NCBI RefSeq assembly: GCF_025273675.1
Contig: NZ_CP045809.1
Coordinates: 4,030,001 to 4,094,000 of the forward strand
DNA length: 64,000 nucleotides
Direction: 5' to 3'
DNA from: Gordonia pseudamarae
GTDB lineage: Bacteria > Actinomycetota > Actinomycetes > Mycobacteriales > Mycobacteriaceae
Made by a program: the position numbers and the translations under genes. The notes beneath the pieces were generated by a model. That model worked only from the letters and a program-made list of their open reading frames with translations. It made no database searches and was not told the origin of the DNA. Below are positions 17,629 through 25,685 of this stretch, piece by piece. Position 1 is the stretch's first letter; every line of letters begins with the position of its first letter.

Positions 17629-19035
17629 TTACCGGGCCGCCGGCGACGTCCGCCGCCGGTAGCGCACCTTGCACGGCTGGGCAAGCTGCACAACCATCTT
17701 GGAGTGATCGTTGTGGTAGGACTCCGGCGGCTGCGCCAGCTCGAACTCGTAGTTCTGCAGCAGCACCGAGAAGATCGCCTTGAGTTGCATGATGGCGAAA
17801 GGCGCTCCGACACAACGGTGCCGGCCGGCACCGAACGGAATCCAGGTCCACCGGTTGGCCAGATCCTCCTGCCGAGGATCGAAATACCGGTCAGGGTCGA
17901 AGGATCCGGCGTTCACGAAGTCGGGCTCGAGCTGGTTGGACACCGCGGGCGAGACGGCGATCGACTGGCCTTTGTGGATGATGTGGCCCTCCACCTCGAT
18001 GTCCTCCTGCGCCACCCGCATCAGGATGATCAGCGGCGGGTGCAGACGCAGCGCCTCCTTCAGCGAGGCCTCCAGCTTGGGGATCTGGCGCATCGCGGCG
18101 AAACTGTAGGCGGGCTTGCCTTCTCCCTTATCGGAGTAGATGTCGTCGAGCTCGGCGACAACCTGCTCCATGTAGCCGGGATTGCGCAACAGCTCCAGCA
18201 GTGTCCACGCGGCCGTGCCCTGGGTGGTGTGGTGCCCGGCGAACATCATCGAGATGAACATGCCGGTGACGGTGTCGGCGCTGAACATCGGCGTGCCGTC
18301 CGCGTTCTTCAGCGACACCAGCACGTCGAGCAGGTCGCGCTTCTCCTTGTCCGACTCCGGGTTCGCCTCGTACTCCTTGAGCACACCGGCCATGAACTCG
18401 ACGAGTTCGGCGCGGGCGGCGTCGCGGCGCCGGAAGCTCTCAATGTCGGCGTTGTAATCCACGTAGGCGTACGGGTCGGTGCCGCGTTCGAGATCGTGGT
18501 AGATCCCCGAGATCCGCTTGGACAGCTTCTCACGGAACTTGCGGCCGATGAGACACGACGACGAGGTGTACAGCGTCAGCTCGCCGAACCATTCGAGCAG
18601 GTCGATTTCCCCCTGCTCGCCCCAGTCCGCGATCATCCGCTCGACCTCGTTGGGGATGGTGATCGCGTGCTGCTTCATGTGGGCACCCTTGAGCGCCTGG
18701 TTGTGCAGCGCCTTCGACCGCTCCTCGGGGCTGGTGTCGAACACCACGCCCTCCCCGAACACCGGGGTCATGAACGGATACGCGGCGGCCTGGTCGAGCA
18801 CCTCGTCGGGTGCGCGGAAGAACTCCTCGTTGGCCTGGGCACCGGTCACCAGCACCACCTCGCGGTCGGCGAGCTGGAACTTGCCGACGTCGCCGCACTC
18901 GTTGCGGATACGCCAGAACAGGGCGATGGGATCGGTGGCGAGCTCGTCGAGGTGACCGTGCTCCCCCTCTCCTCCGGACACACGTTGGGGCTCTTTCAGG
19001 TCTTCACTCAGGCCCGATTCGGTCACGACGGTCAT
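17629..19035 (-). CDS. cyp51: CYP51, sterol 14-alpha-demethylase-family P450
   Basis: A 468-residue P450. Recognised as CYP51 from RVSGGEGEHGHLDELATDPI, AYPFMTPVFGEGVVFD, MFAGHHTTQGTAAWTL (the I-helix oxygen-binding segment), ALRLHPPLIILMRVA and WTWIPFGAGRHRCVGAPFA, with the heme cysteine near residue 408. These closely match mycobacterial CYP51 as remembered. The enzyme removes the 14-alpha-methyl group of sterols such as lanosterol or obtusifoliol. Sterol synthesis is not expected in this group, so the natural substrate is uncertain. It lies downstream of an SDR and a CYP123-like P450, as in the Rv0764c-Rv0767c block. Residues 1-20 vary and the start could be a little downstream. Confidence 0.97.
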   Translation of the reverse strand: MTVVTESGLSEDLKEPQRVSGGEGEHGHLDELATDPIALFWRIRNECGDVGKFQLADREVVLVTGAQANEEFFRAPDEVLDQAAAYPFMTPVFGEGVVFDTSPEERSKALHNQALKGAHMKQHAITIPNEVERMIADWGEQGEIDLLEWFGELTLYTSSSCLIGRKFREKLSKRISGIYHDLERGTDPYAYVDYNADIESFRRRDAARAELVEFMAGVLKEYEANPESDKEKRDLLDVLVSLKNADGTPMFSADTVTGMFISMMFAGHHTTQGTAAWTLLELLRNPGYMEQVVAELDDIYSDKGEGKPAYSFAAMRQIPKLEASLKEALRLHPPLIILMRVAQEDIEVEGHIIHKGQSIAVSPAVSNQLEPDFVNAGSFDPDRYFDPRQEDLANRWTWIPFGAGRHRCVGAPFAIMQLKAIFSVLLQNYEFELAQPPESYHNDHSKMVVQLAQPCKVRYRRRTSPAAR

Positions 19036-19096
19036 GACGTGTCAGTCCTTTCACAGGTAGTTGTGTCGCCGATTCAGGCGTGAGCTGTGGTCTTCC

Positions 19097-19133
19097 CGCC
19101 GGTTGAGGTGCGAGCTTGCGAGCCTCGAAACCC
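19097..19133. repeat. Dispersed intergenic repeat element (gccggttgaggtg family)
   Basis: A copy of the repeat built from GCCGGTTGAGGTGCGAG and GAGCCTCGAAACCC, inverse of the form seen at 23361 and 37420. It lies in the 177-bp gap between cyp51 and the SDR gene on the same strand. Confidence 0.7.
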
Positions 19134-19212
19134 CCGACCGACGATGCCGGTGGACACCCGCCGACATTCCGATCGCACGGGCATCCGGTCGCCGGCCGAT
19201 GCGGGATCATGG

Positions 19213-19995
19213 TCAGTGCTTCGTTTTCGGCACGGCGCCCTCGGCTTCGACCTCCACGATGCGCATGTGCGCCCCGCGGGGCATCGCGATCATTCCGGCG
19301 ATCGCCTGGGCGATGTGTTCGGGCGAGAGGAAGTTGCCGTGCCGCGCGTTGCCGAACTTGATCCAGTCGTTGAGCATGTCCTCGGTGGTCTTCTGGTCCA
19401 GATCCATGCCCATGCCGGTGAGGGTCTGGCCGGGACGCACGAGGCCCGCGCGTACACCGGTGCCTTCGAGTTCCATCTGCACGGTGGCGACGAGGCCGTC
19501 GATGCCGGATTTTGCGGCCACGTATGCCGAGGAGAAGGTGCGCGGACGCTGAGTGACGTCGGAGCCGATGAACACGAAGTCGCCTCGGGTGCGCTCGATC
19601 ATGCCGGGCACCACCGCGCGGTACAGGCGGTAGGCACCGTTGAGGTGGATGTTGATCTGGTCGGTGAACTGTTCCACCGGGGTTTCGTAGGAGCGCCCGA
19701 CCGCAAGATCGCCGGCACCGGAGACCACCACTTCCAGAGCACCCAGTGCCGCTTCGGCCTTGGCGACGCAGTCGAGCACGGACTGTTCGTCGGTCACGTC
19801 CAGGGGCACGGCCACCGCCTCGCCGCCGGCAGCGGTGATCTTGTCGGCCAGCTGCTGCAGTTTGTCGACGCGCCGCGCGGTCAGGGCCACCGGATGTCCA
19901 GCCGCGGCGAGCCATTCGGCTGTCGCCGCGCCGATTCCGGAGGAGGCACCGGCCACCAGGACGGGGCGTCGTTCGGGATGTGGGATGAATGCCAT
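19213..19995 (-). CDS. Short-chain dehydrogenase/reductase (Rv0765c-like)
   Basis: A 260-residue classical SDR with AGASSGIG at residues 15-22, VSGAGD in place of the usual NNAG, GSDVTQRPR with the catalytic serine, and YVAAKSG as the YxxxK motif. It is 1 bp downstream of the CYP123-like gene and precedes cyp51, the position of Rv0765c in M. tuberculosis. A role oxidising or reducing an alcohol or ketone intermediate of the P450 substrates is likely. The replaced asparagine of NNAG (VSGAG) is a mild departure from the family. Confidence 0.9.
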   Translation of the reverse strand: MAFIPHPERRPVLVAGASSGIGAATAEWLAAAGHPVALTARRVDKLQQLADKITAAGGEAVAVPLDVTDEQSVLDCVAKAEAALGALEVVVSGAGDLAVGRSYETPVEQFTDQINIHLNGAYRLYRAVVPGMIERTRGDFVFIGSDVTQRPRTFSSAYVAAKSGIDGLVATVQMELEGTGVRAGLVRPGQTLTGMGMDLDQKTTEDMLNDWIKFGNARHGNFLSPEHIAQAIAGMIAMPRGAHMRIVEVEAEGAVPKTKH

Positions 19996-19996
19996 G

Positions 19997-21238
19997 TCAG
20001 CGTGCCTGCACTTTCATCGGAAGTTCGGCGAATCCGCGCACATTCACCGAATGCACCCGGACGGCCCGGTCGAAGTCGATGTCGTAGTTCTTCACGGTGC
20101 CGATCACCTGCGCGAGGCCGATGTTGCCTTCGAGGCGGGCCAGGTGGGAGCCGAGGCAGAAGTGGGTTCCGATACCGAAACTCATCAGGTTCTGTCCGTT
20201 GTCGCGGCCGATGACGTACTTGTCCACGTCGGGCCCGAACACGTCGGCATCGCGGTTGGCCGAGCCGATCAGCAGCAGGACCCTGTCGCCCTCGGGGATG
20301 GTGATACCGCCGAACTCCGCGTCTGACAGCACCTTGCGCAGCACCATCTGGCTCGAATTGTCGTATCGCAGGGTCTCTTCGGTCCAGTCCGGGACCAGTT
20401 CCGGGTCGGCCAGCACCCGCGCGAGCTGATCAGGATTGCGGGCGGCCCAGTAGACGGCGTTGGCGAGCAGCTTGGTGGTGGTCTCGTTGCCGGCCACGAT
20501 CATCAGGATCATGAAGCCGATCAGTTCGTCGTCCGAAAGCGAGCTCTTCTCACCGGTCGCGTCGTCGAGGATCTCGGCACCCAGCAGCGCCGAGACCATG
20601 TCCTGCCCCGGATTCTTGCGCCGCTCGGCGATCAGGGCGGCGTAGTAGCGGTGCAATTCGAGGTAGGCGAACACGGCAGACTCGGGAACGTCGAGCACGC
20701 CTTCGTCACGGTGCACCAGCGCGTCGGACTGTGCGCGCAGGTGCGCGCGATCGGATTCGGGCACGCCGAGCAGTTCGGACACCACATCCATCGGCAGCAG
20801 ACCGGCGAAGTCGCCGACGTAGTCGAACTCGCCCTTGTCGAGGCAGACCTGCCAATGCTGGGCGGTCAGTTCCCGGATACGCGCGCCGAGTTCGTTGACG
20901 CGGCGCGGGGTGAATCCCTTGGACACCAGCTTGCGGATACGCATGTGCTTGGGATCGTCCATCGCCAGGAACGACATCGCCAGATGAGCGTTGGGTCCGT
21001 ACGACGACGGGTCCATCGACACGCCCCAGCTGTTGGACAGCCGGACGGTGTCGCGAAATGCGTTGCGCACGTCCTTATGCCGGGACAGCGCCCAGAAATC
21101 CTGGGTGGCGTTGTAGTACACGGGCGCCTCGGCGCGCAGCCGGGCGTAGGTGGGGTACGGGTCCTCGTGAAAGTCGTAGGAGTACGGATCGAACGGAATG
21201 AGATGTTCCATTCCCGCACGGGTGGCCGTATCGGTCAT
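19997..21238 (-). CDS. Cytochrome P450, CYP123-like
   Basis: A 413-residue bacterial class I P450. Oxygen-binding I helix MILMIVAGNETTTKLLANAV, ExxR segment ETLRYDNSSQMVLR, and heme loop MSFGIGTHFCLGSHLARLE with the cysteine near residue 361. Position between TetR and SDR upstream of cyp51 equals that of CYP123 (Rv0766c). Substrate is unknown; the conserved pairing with CYP51 suggests the two act on related terpenoid or sterol molecules. It overlaps the TetR stop by 4 bases (21235-21238). Confidence 0.93.
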   Translation of the reverse strand: MTDTATRAGMEHLIPFDPYSYDFHEDPYPTYARLRAEAPVYYNATQDFWALSRHKDVRNAFRDTVRLSNSWGVSMDPSSYGPNAHLAMSFLAMDDPKHMRIRKLVSKGFTPRRVNELGARIRELTAQHWQVCLDKGEFDYVGDFAGLLPMDVVSELLGVPESDRAHLRAQSDALVHRDEGVLDVPESAVFAYLELHRYYAALIAERRKNPGQDMVSALLGAEILDDATGEKSSLSDDELIGFMILMIVAGNETTTKLLANAVYWAARNPDQLARVLADPELVPDWTEETLRYDNSSQMVLRKVLSDAEFGGITIPEGDRVLLLIGSANRDADVFGPDVDKYVIGRDNGQNLMSFGIGTHFCLGSHLARLEGNIGLAQVIGTVKNYDIDFDRAVRVHSVNVRGFAELPMKVQAR

Positions 21239-21831
21239 TGCTGGTTCTCCATGATCATTCGGGCTGCGGCGACAAGTCGTTCGGAAGTCTGTTCGTAGCT
21301 CAGATGGCCCATCCCGGCGTGGACCAGGCCGCCGGCGTACAGCATCTCCAGGGCGTCGACCAGAGGGCCGGGATTTTCCGGGTCGACCCCGACGGCCTCG
21401 GCGAGGCGGACGCGGATGAAGCCGCCGATCCGCCAGCGCAGGTGTTCGACATCAGGGTCGGTACCCAGCAGGGCGACGGTGACCGCGCCGCCGAGCTGCC
21501 CCTCCCCCGCCACCACCAGCGATACCGCGCGGAGCACGCCCGCGACGCGATCGACGGGGTCGAGGCCCGGATCGGGAGCCTGCACACCGTCGGCGAGCCT
21601 GCGCCAGAATACCTCGGCCACAAGGTGACTCTTGGACGAGAAGTACGTGTACGCGGTGGCCGGCGCAACCCCGGCGCGTTTGGCCACCATCCGCACGGTC
21701 AGCCCGTCGAACCCCTCCGTATTGAGCACGTCGACGGCGGCGTCGGTCAGCTTGGCGACGGTCTCGGCCTGCTGAGCGGAGAGTCGGCGACGCGTACTTT
21801 CCTGGGACACGGGGCTGGACATGTGAGGCAC
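21235..21831 (-). CDS. TetR family regulator of the CYP51 locus
   Basis: A 198-residue TetR protein. The HTH lies around residues 40-60 (VRMVAKRAGVAPATAYTYFSSKSHL). The start may be GTG 21831 or ATG 21822; the promoter region suggests a very short leader. It is divergent from the aldehyde dehydrogenase gene with 55 bp between starts, so binding there would control both the P450 arm and the dehydrogenase arm. The equivalent gene in M. tuberculosis is Rv0767c. Confidence 0.9.
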   Translation of the reverse strand: MPHMSSPVSQESTRRRLSAQQAETVAKLTDAAVDVLNTEGFDGLTVRMVAKRAGVAPATAYTYFSSKSHLVAEVFWRRLADGVQAPDPGLDPVDRVAGVLRAVSLVVAGEGQLGGAVTVALLGTDPDVEHLRWRIGGFIRVRLAEAVGVDPENPGPLVDALEMLYAGGLVHAGMGHLSYEQTSERLVAAARMIMENQQ

Positions 21832-21853
21832 ACTACACTAGGTTTGAACGTGA

Positions 21854-21872
21854 GTCCAGACACCTGTCCAGA
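21854..21872. promoter_or_regulatory. Direct repeat in the divergent promoter of the CYP51 locus
   Basis: GTCCAGA occurs twice (21854-21860 and 21866-21872), 12 bp apart, in the 55-bp gap between the TetR and aldehyde dehydrogenase starts. It is a candidate regulator-binding site; no inverted symmetry is obvious. Confidence 0.3.
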
Positions 21873-21886
21873 TAGGGTTCCAGTTC

Positions 21887-23353
21887 ATGACACTTCGCCC
21901 CGCGGTTGCATCCGATCTGCTGATCGACGGCAAACTCGTCCCCGGATCCGGTGGCACCTTCGACATCGTCAACCCCGCCTCGGAAGAGGTCATCGGCAAG
22001 GCCGCCGATGCCACCGCCGCCGATATGGACAGCGCGATAGCCGCTGCCCGCAACGCCTTTGACACCACCGACTGGTCCCGCGACCATGCGCTGCGGGCCC
22101 GCTGCCTGCGCCAGCTGCGCGACGCCCTGCTCGCCCACGCCGACGAACTGCGCGAACTCACCGTCGCCGAGGTGGGCTGCCCGGTCTTCCTCACCCATGG
22201 CCCGCAACTCGAAGGCCCCATCACCGATCTCGGCTACTTCGCCGACCTCGCCGAAAGCCATGCCTGGACCCAGGACCTGGGCGAAGCCACACCGATGGGC
22301 ATCAAGAACCACCGCGAACTGCGATCGGAAGCCGTGGGCGTGGTCGGTGCGATCACCCCGTGGAACTTCCCGCACCAGATCAACTTCGCCAAGATCGGCC
22401 CGGCCCTGGCCGCCGGCTGCACCGTGGTGCTCAAACCAGCCCCGGACACCCCGTGGTGCGCGGCACTCGTCGGCAAGGTGATCGCCGAGGAAACCGACTT
22501 CCCGCCCGGCGTCATCAACATCGTCACCTCCTCCGATCACGCCGTGGGCGCGCAACTCTCGTCGGACCCGCGTGTCGATATCGTCTCGTTCACCGGCTCC
22601 ACCGCCACCGGCCGCAAGGTGATGGCCGCCGCCGCCGAATCGCTCAAGAAGGTGTTCCTGGAGTTGGGCGGCAAGTCGGCGTTCATCGTCCTGGACGACG
22701 CCGACCTCGGCTCCGCCTGCGCGATGGCCGCTTTCGCCGTGGTCACCCACGCCGGCCAGGGCTGCGCCATCACCACCCGGCTGGTGGTGCCCCGTGCGAA
22801 ACTCGCCGACGCCATCAAGGCCACCGGTGACGCGATGGCCGGACTCGCCGCCAACGACCCGACGAATCCCGGAACCATCTGCGGCCCACTGATCTCGGCG
22901 ACCCAGCGCGAACGCGTCGAGTCGTACATCAGGCTGGCCGTCGAGGAAGGCGGCACCATCGAGGTCGGCGGCGGACGCCCCGCCGACAAGGACAAGGGCT
23001 TCTACGTCGAGCCAACCCTCATCTCGGGTCTGGACAACTCGGCGCGGGTGGCCCAGGAGGAGATCTTCGGACCCGTCCTGGTGGTCATCGCCCACGACGG
23101 CGACGACGACGCCATCCGCATCGCCAACGACTCCCCCTACGGCCTGTCGGGCATGGTGTACGGCACCGACGAGACCCGCATCAACAAGGTCGTCGACGGG
23201 GTGCGCACCGGCACCATGGGCATCAACGGCGGCATCTGGTACGCGGCCGACGTACCGTTCGGCGGCTACAAGGCATCGGGCATCGGCCGCGAGATGGGTG
23301 TCCGGGGCTTCGAGGAATACCTGGAGATCAAGGCCGTCGCCCGGCCCGTCTGA
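21887..23353 (+). CDS. NAD-dependent aldehyde dehydrogenase (AldA, Rv0768-like)
   Basis: A 488-residue aldehyde dehydrogenase. ITPWNFPHQINFAKIGPALAAG and LKPAPDTP form the cofactor pocket; FTGSTATGRKVM binds nucleotide; LELGGKSA carries the general base near Glu 259; GQGCAITTR holds the catalytic Cys near 293; and the C-terminal EEIFGPVL and PFGGYKASGIGREMG are standard. It oxidises an aldehyde to an acid with NAD(P). First gene of the plus-strand arm of the CYP51 locus, followed by SDR, hydroxyisobutyrate dehydrogenase-like and CMD genes, as Rv0768-Rv0771. Confidence 0.96.
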   Translation: MTLRPAVASDLLIDGKLVPGSGGTFDIVNPASEEVIGKAADATAADMDSAIAAARNAFDTTDWSRDHALRARCLRQLRDALLAHADELRELTVAEVGCPVFLTHGPQLEGPITDLGYFADLAESHAWTQDLGEATPMGIKNHRELRSEAVGVVGAITPWNFPHQINFAKIGPALAAGCTVVLKPAPDTPWCAALVGKVIAEETDFPPGVINIVTSSDHAVGAQLSSDPRVDIVSFTGSTATGRKVMAAAAESLKKVFLELGGKSAFIVLDDADLGSACAMAAFAVVTHAGQGCAITTRLVVPRAKLADAIKATGDAMAGLAANDPTNPGTICGPLISATQRERVESYIRLAVEEGGTIEVGGGRPADKDKGFYVEPTLISGLDNSARVAQEEIFGPVLVVIAHDGDDDAIRIANDSPYGLSGMVYGTDETRINKVVDGVRTGTMGINGGIWYAADVPFGGYKASGIGREMGVRGFEEYLEIKAVARPV

Positions 23354-23360
23354 CCCTCTG

Positions 23361-23510
23361 GTCACCGGGTTTCGAGGCTCGCAGGCTCGCACCTCAACCG
23401 GCAGAATCCCGGTTTCGCACCTCAACCGGCAAGGAGGAGCCCGTTTTCCGCCGGTTGAGGTGCGACGAGCCGCCAGGCGAGGACCCTCGAAACCCGGTGA
23501 GACGACAATG
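23361..23510. repeat. Inverted pair of dispersed intergenic repeats
   Basis: The gap between the aldehyde dehydrogenase and SDR genes holds the element twice in opposite orientation. GGTTTCGAGGCTCGC with CACCTCAACCGGC (23368-23402, plus a second CACCTCAACCGGC at 23418-23430) faces GCCGGTTGAGGTGCGA with CCTCGAAACCCGGTGAG (23451-23502). The whole can fold as a long stem-loop. Confidence 0.8.
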
Positions 23511-23594
23511 TCGGCAACCGGCCACCAAAGCCCCAGTCGCGCGACGAAACCCGAAACATCAACCACCGATAGTCAACGAAGAAAGAAGAATCCC

Positions 23595-24329
23595 ATGAGT
23601 TCCGGACGTTTTGACGGCAAGAACATCATCGTGACCGGCGCCGCCGGTGGTATCGGCGAGGCGTACGCCCGCGGCCTGGCCGAGGAGGGGGCCGCCGTGG
23701 TGATCGCCGACCTCAACGACGAGGCCGGCGAGAAGGTGGCCGCCGACATCGGTGGCCGCTACATCCACACCGATGTCGCCGATCCGGATTCAGCACTGGC
23801 ACTGGCCGAGTTCGCGGCCGAGTCGGGCCCGGTGCACGGCCTGGTGAACAACGCGGCGATCTACGGCGGTATGAAGCTCGACTTCCTGATCACCGTGCCG
23901 TGGGATTACTACAAGAAGTTCATGTCGGTCAACCTCGACGGCGCGCTGAATGTGACCCGCGCGGTGTATCCGAAGATGACCGAGGGCGGCGCCATCGTCA
24001 ACCAGTCCTCCACCGCCGCCTGGCTTTACAGCGGCTTCTACGGCCTGGCCAAGGCCGGTATCAACAATCTGACCTTCCAGTTGTCCCAAGAGCTGGGCGG
24101 CAACAGGATCCGCGTCAACGCGATCGCCCCGGGCCCCACCGACACCGAGGCCACCCGCACCACCACCCCCGAGGAGATGGTGAAGGACATGGTCAAGGCG
24201 CTGCCGATCAAGCGGTTCGGCAAGGCCGAGGATCACGTGGGGATGCTCAAGTTCCTGCTCTCCGATGAGGCGTCCTGGATCACCGGACAGGTGTTCAACG
24301 TCGACGGCGGTCAGGTGTACCGGGCATGA
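23595..24329 (+). CDS. Short-chain dehydrogenase/reductase (Rv0769-like)
   Basis: A 244-residue classical SDR starting MSSGRFDGKNIIVTGAAGG at ATG 23595, preceded by a purine-rich AAGAAAGAAG stretch acting as ribosome binding site. TGAAGGIG binds NAD(P), NNAA follows, NQSSTAAW holds the catalytic Ser, and YGLAK is the YxxxK motif. The end FNVDGGQVYRA is typical. The stop overlaps the next gene by 4 bases. It corresponds to Rv0769 in position and type. Confidence 0.93.
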   Translation: MSSGRFDGKNIIVTGAAGGIGEAYARGLAEEGAAVVIADLNDEAGEKVAADIGGRYIHTDVADPDSALALAEFAAESGPVHGLVNNAAIYGGMKLDFLITVPWDYYKKFMSVNLDGALNVTRAVYPKMTEGGAIVNQSSTAAWLYSGFYGLAKAGINNLTFQLSQELGGNRIRVNAIAPGPTDTEATRTTTPEEMVKDMVKALPIKRFGKAEDHVGMLKFLLSDEASWITGQVFNVDGGQVYRA

Positions 24330-25204
24330 GTGGGAACACGATTCGTCTGGGCTATGTGGGTCTGGGCAATATCGGCGGGCCGATGGCGACGAGCCTGGCC
24401 AAGTGGGAAGGCGCGATGACCGTCTTCGATCTGTCCGAAAAGGCCGTCGCCACGCTCGTGGACGCCGGTGCGGCCGCGGCGGATTCGCTTGCCGATCTCG
24501 GGGCGAGAGCCGACATCATCGGCATCTGTGTTCTCAACGACGCGCAGGTGGTCCAGGTGGTGTCGGGTGAGGGCGGTCTGCTGTCGACCGCCGCTCCGGG
24601 CACGATCATCGCGATCCATTCGACGATCAGTCCGCGGACTGCGATCGATCTGGCGGCCGAGGCCGCGGAGAAGGGCGTCGTCGTCCTGGACGCCCCCATC
24701 TCAGGGGGTGCGGTCGCCGCCCAATCGGGCCGGCTGGCGGTCATGGTGGGCGGTCCGCGCGAGGCGTACACCCGGCTCAAGGAGCCCTACAAGCTGACCG
24801 CCGAGATGCTGATCCATGCCGGTGACGAGGTGGGTGCCGGTACCCGGATGAAGCTGGCCCGTAACCTGCTGCATTTCATCGCGTTCACCGCCACCGCGGA
24901 GGCGTCGCGGCTGGCCGAGGCCGCCGGCATCGACATCGCCAAGCTGGGCAAGGTGGTTCGGCACACCGATGCCATCACCGGCGGTGCGGGATCGATCATG
25001 TTGCGCGAGACCACGGCTCCGATCGAATCCGATGATTTCTGGTACGGCATCTTCGCGCCGGTGCGAACATTGGGCGAAAAGGACCTGTCGCTGGCCCTGG
25101 ATCTGGGCCGGGAACTGGGTGTCGATCTGCCGCTCGGCGAGATCGCGTTGCGTGATTTCGCCGCCGCGATCGGCGTCCCGCATATCGAAGGAGAATCAGC
25201 ATGA
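24326..25204 (+). CDS. 3-hydroxyisobutyrate dehydrogenase-like (beta-hydroxyacid dehydrogenase)
   Basis: A 292-residue NAD(P)-dependent enzyme. It opens RLGYVGLGNIGGPMATSL (Rossmann GxGxxG), then IHSTISPRTA, DAPISGGAVAAQSGRLAVMVGG (substrate-binding GG segment) and GTRMKLARNLLHF, where Lys 176 is the conserved catalytic lysine. It oxidises a 3-hydroxyacid to a semialdehyde in valine or related pathways. Translationally coupled to both neighbours (ATGA at each end), equivalent to Rv0770. Confidence 0.94.
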   Translation: MSGNTIRLGYVGLGNIGGPMATSLAKWEGAMTVFDLSEKAVATLVDAGAAAADSLADLGARADIIGICVLNDAQVVQVVSGEGGLLSTAAPGTIIAIHSTISPRTAIDLAAEAAEKGVVVLDAPISGGAVAAQSGRLAVMVGGPREAYTRLKEPYKLTAEMLIHAGDEVGAGTRMKLARNLLHFIAFTATAEASRLAEAAGIDIAKLGKVVRHTDAITGGAGSIMLRETTAPIESDDFWYGIFAPVRTLGEKDLSLALDLGRELGVDLPLGEIALRDFAAAIGVPHIEGESA

Positions 25205-25605
25205 CAACCGAATCGGTGGATTCACCGGAGCAGACCGAACTCCGCAGGCGGGGTCTGGCCAAGATGTCGGAGGTGTACGGCTGGGAGATGTCCGACGGCC
25301 CGGGCGACTTCTTCGCCCACACCTGTGATCAGGTGTTCGGCACGGTGTGGACACGTGAGGGTTTGACCAATCGGGACCGCCGGCTGTTGCTGCTCGGTGC
25401 GTTGGCGGCCGCGGGCCAGGAGGACGTCGCCGAGATCCAGGCTGGTGCGGCGCTGACCAACGGTGAGCTGACCCCTCAGCAATTGGAGGAGATCTCGCTG
25501 TTCCTCTGCTATTACGTCGGCTGGCCGTTGGGCACCAAGATGCATTTCATGTTCGGCAAGGTGATCAAGAACTACCAGAAGCAGCAGGCCAAGGCCGCCG
25601 AATAG
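25201..25605 (+). CDS. Carboxymuconolactone decarboxylase (CMD/AhpD-fold) family protein
   Basis: A 134-residue protein of CMD size, with QVFGTVWTREGLTNRDRRLLLLGALAA and FLCYYVGWPLGTKMHF, the family's conserved Y-x-GWP segment. The AhpD CxxC redox pair is absent, so decarboxylase or another hydrolytic/isomerase role is more likely than peroxidase reduction. Overlaps the dehydrogenase stop by 4 bases and ends the coupled block equal to Rv0768-Rv0771. Confidence 0.92.
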   Translation: MTTESVDSPEQTELRRRGLAKMSEVYGWEMSDGPGDFFAHTCDQVFGTVWTREGLTNRDRRLLLLGALAAAGQEDVAEIQAGAALTNGELTPQQLEEISLFLCYYVGWPLGTKMHFMFGKVIKNYQKQQAKAAE

Positions 25606-25609
25606 CCCG

Positions 25610-25646
25610 CTCGCCGGTTGAGGTGCGGGGTACCACAACCGGCGAG
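25610..25646. terminator. Hairpin after the CMD gene
   Basis: Perfect 11-bp arms CTCGCCGGTTG (25610-25620) and CAACCGGCGAG (25636-25646) with a 15-base loop lie 5 bp after the CMD stop. There is no T tract. It uses the same GCCGGTTG sequence as the dispersed repeats, so it may be a repeat recruited as terminator. Confidence 0.45.
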
Positions 25647-25685
25647 GGGTAACCTGACCACCGTCAGTAAATCCCAAGGAGAACA

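Noticed and set aside
21854..21872. Strong TetR operator in the CYP51 divergent promoter
   Set aside because: Only a direct repeat of GTCCAGA is visible; there is no clear dyad, so it is listed as a weak site only.
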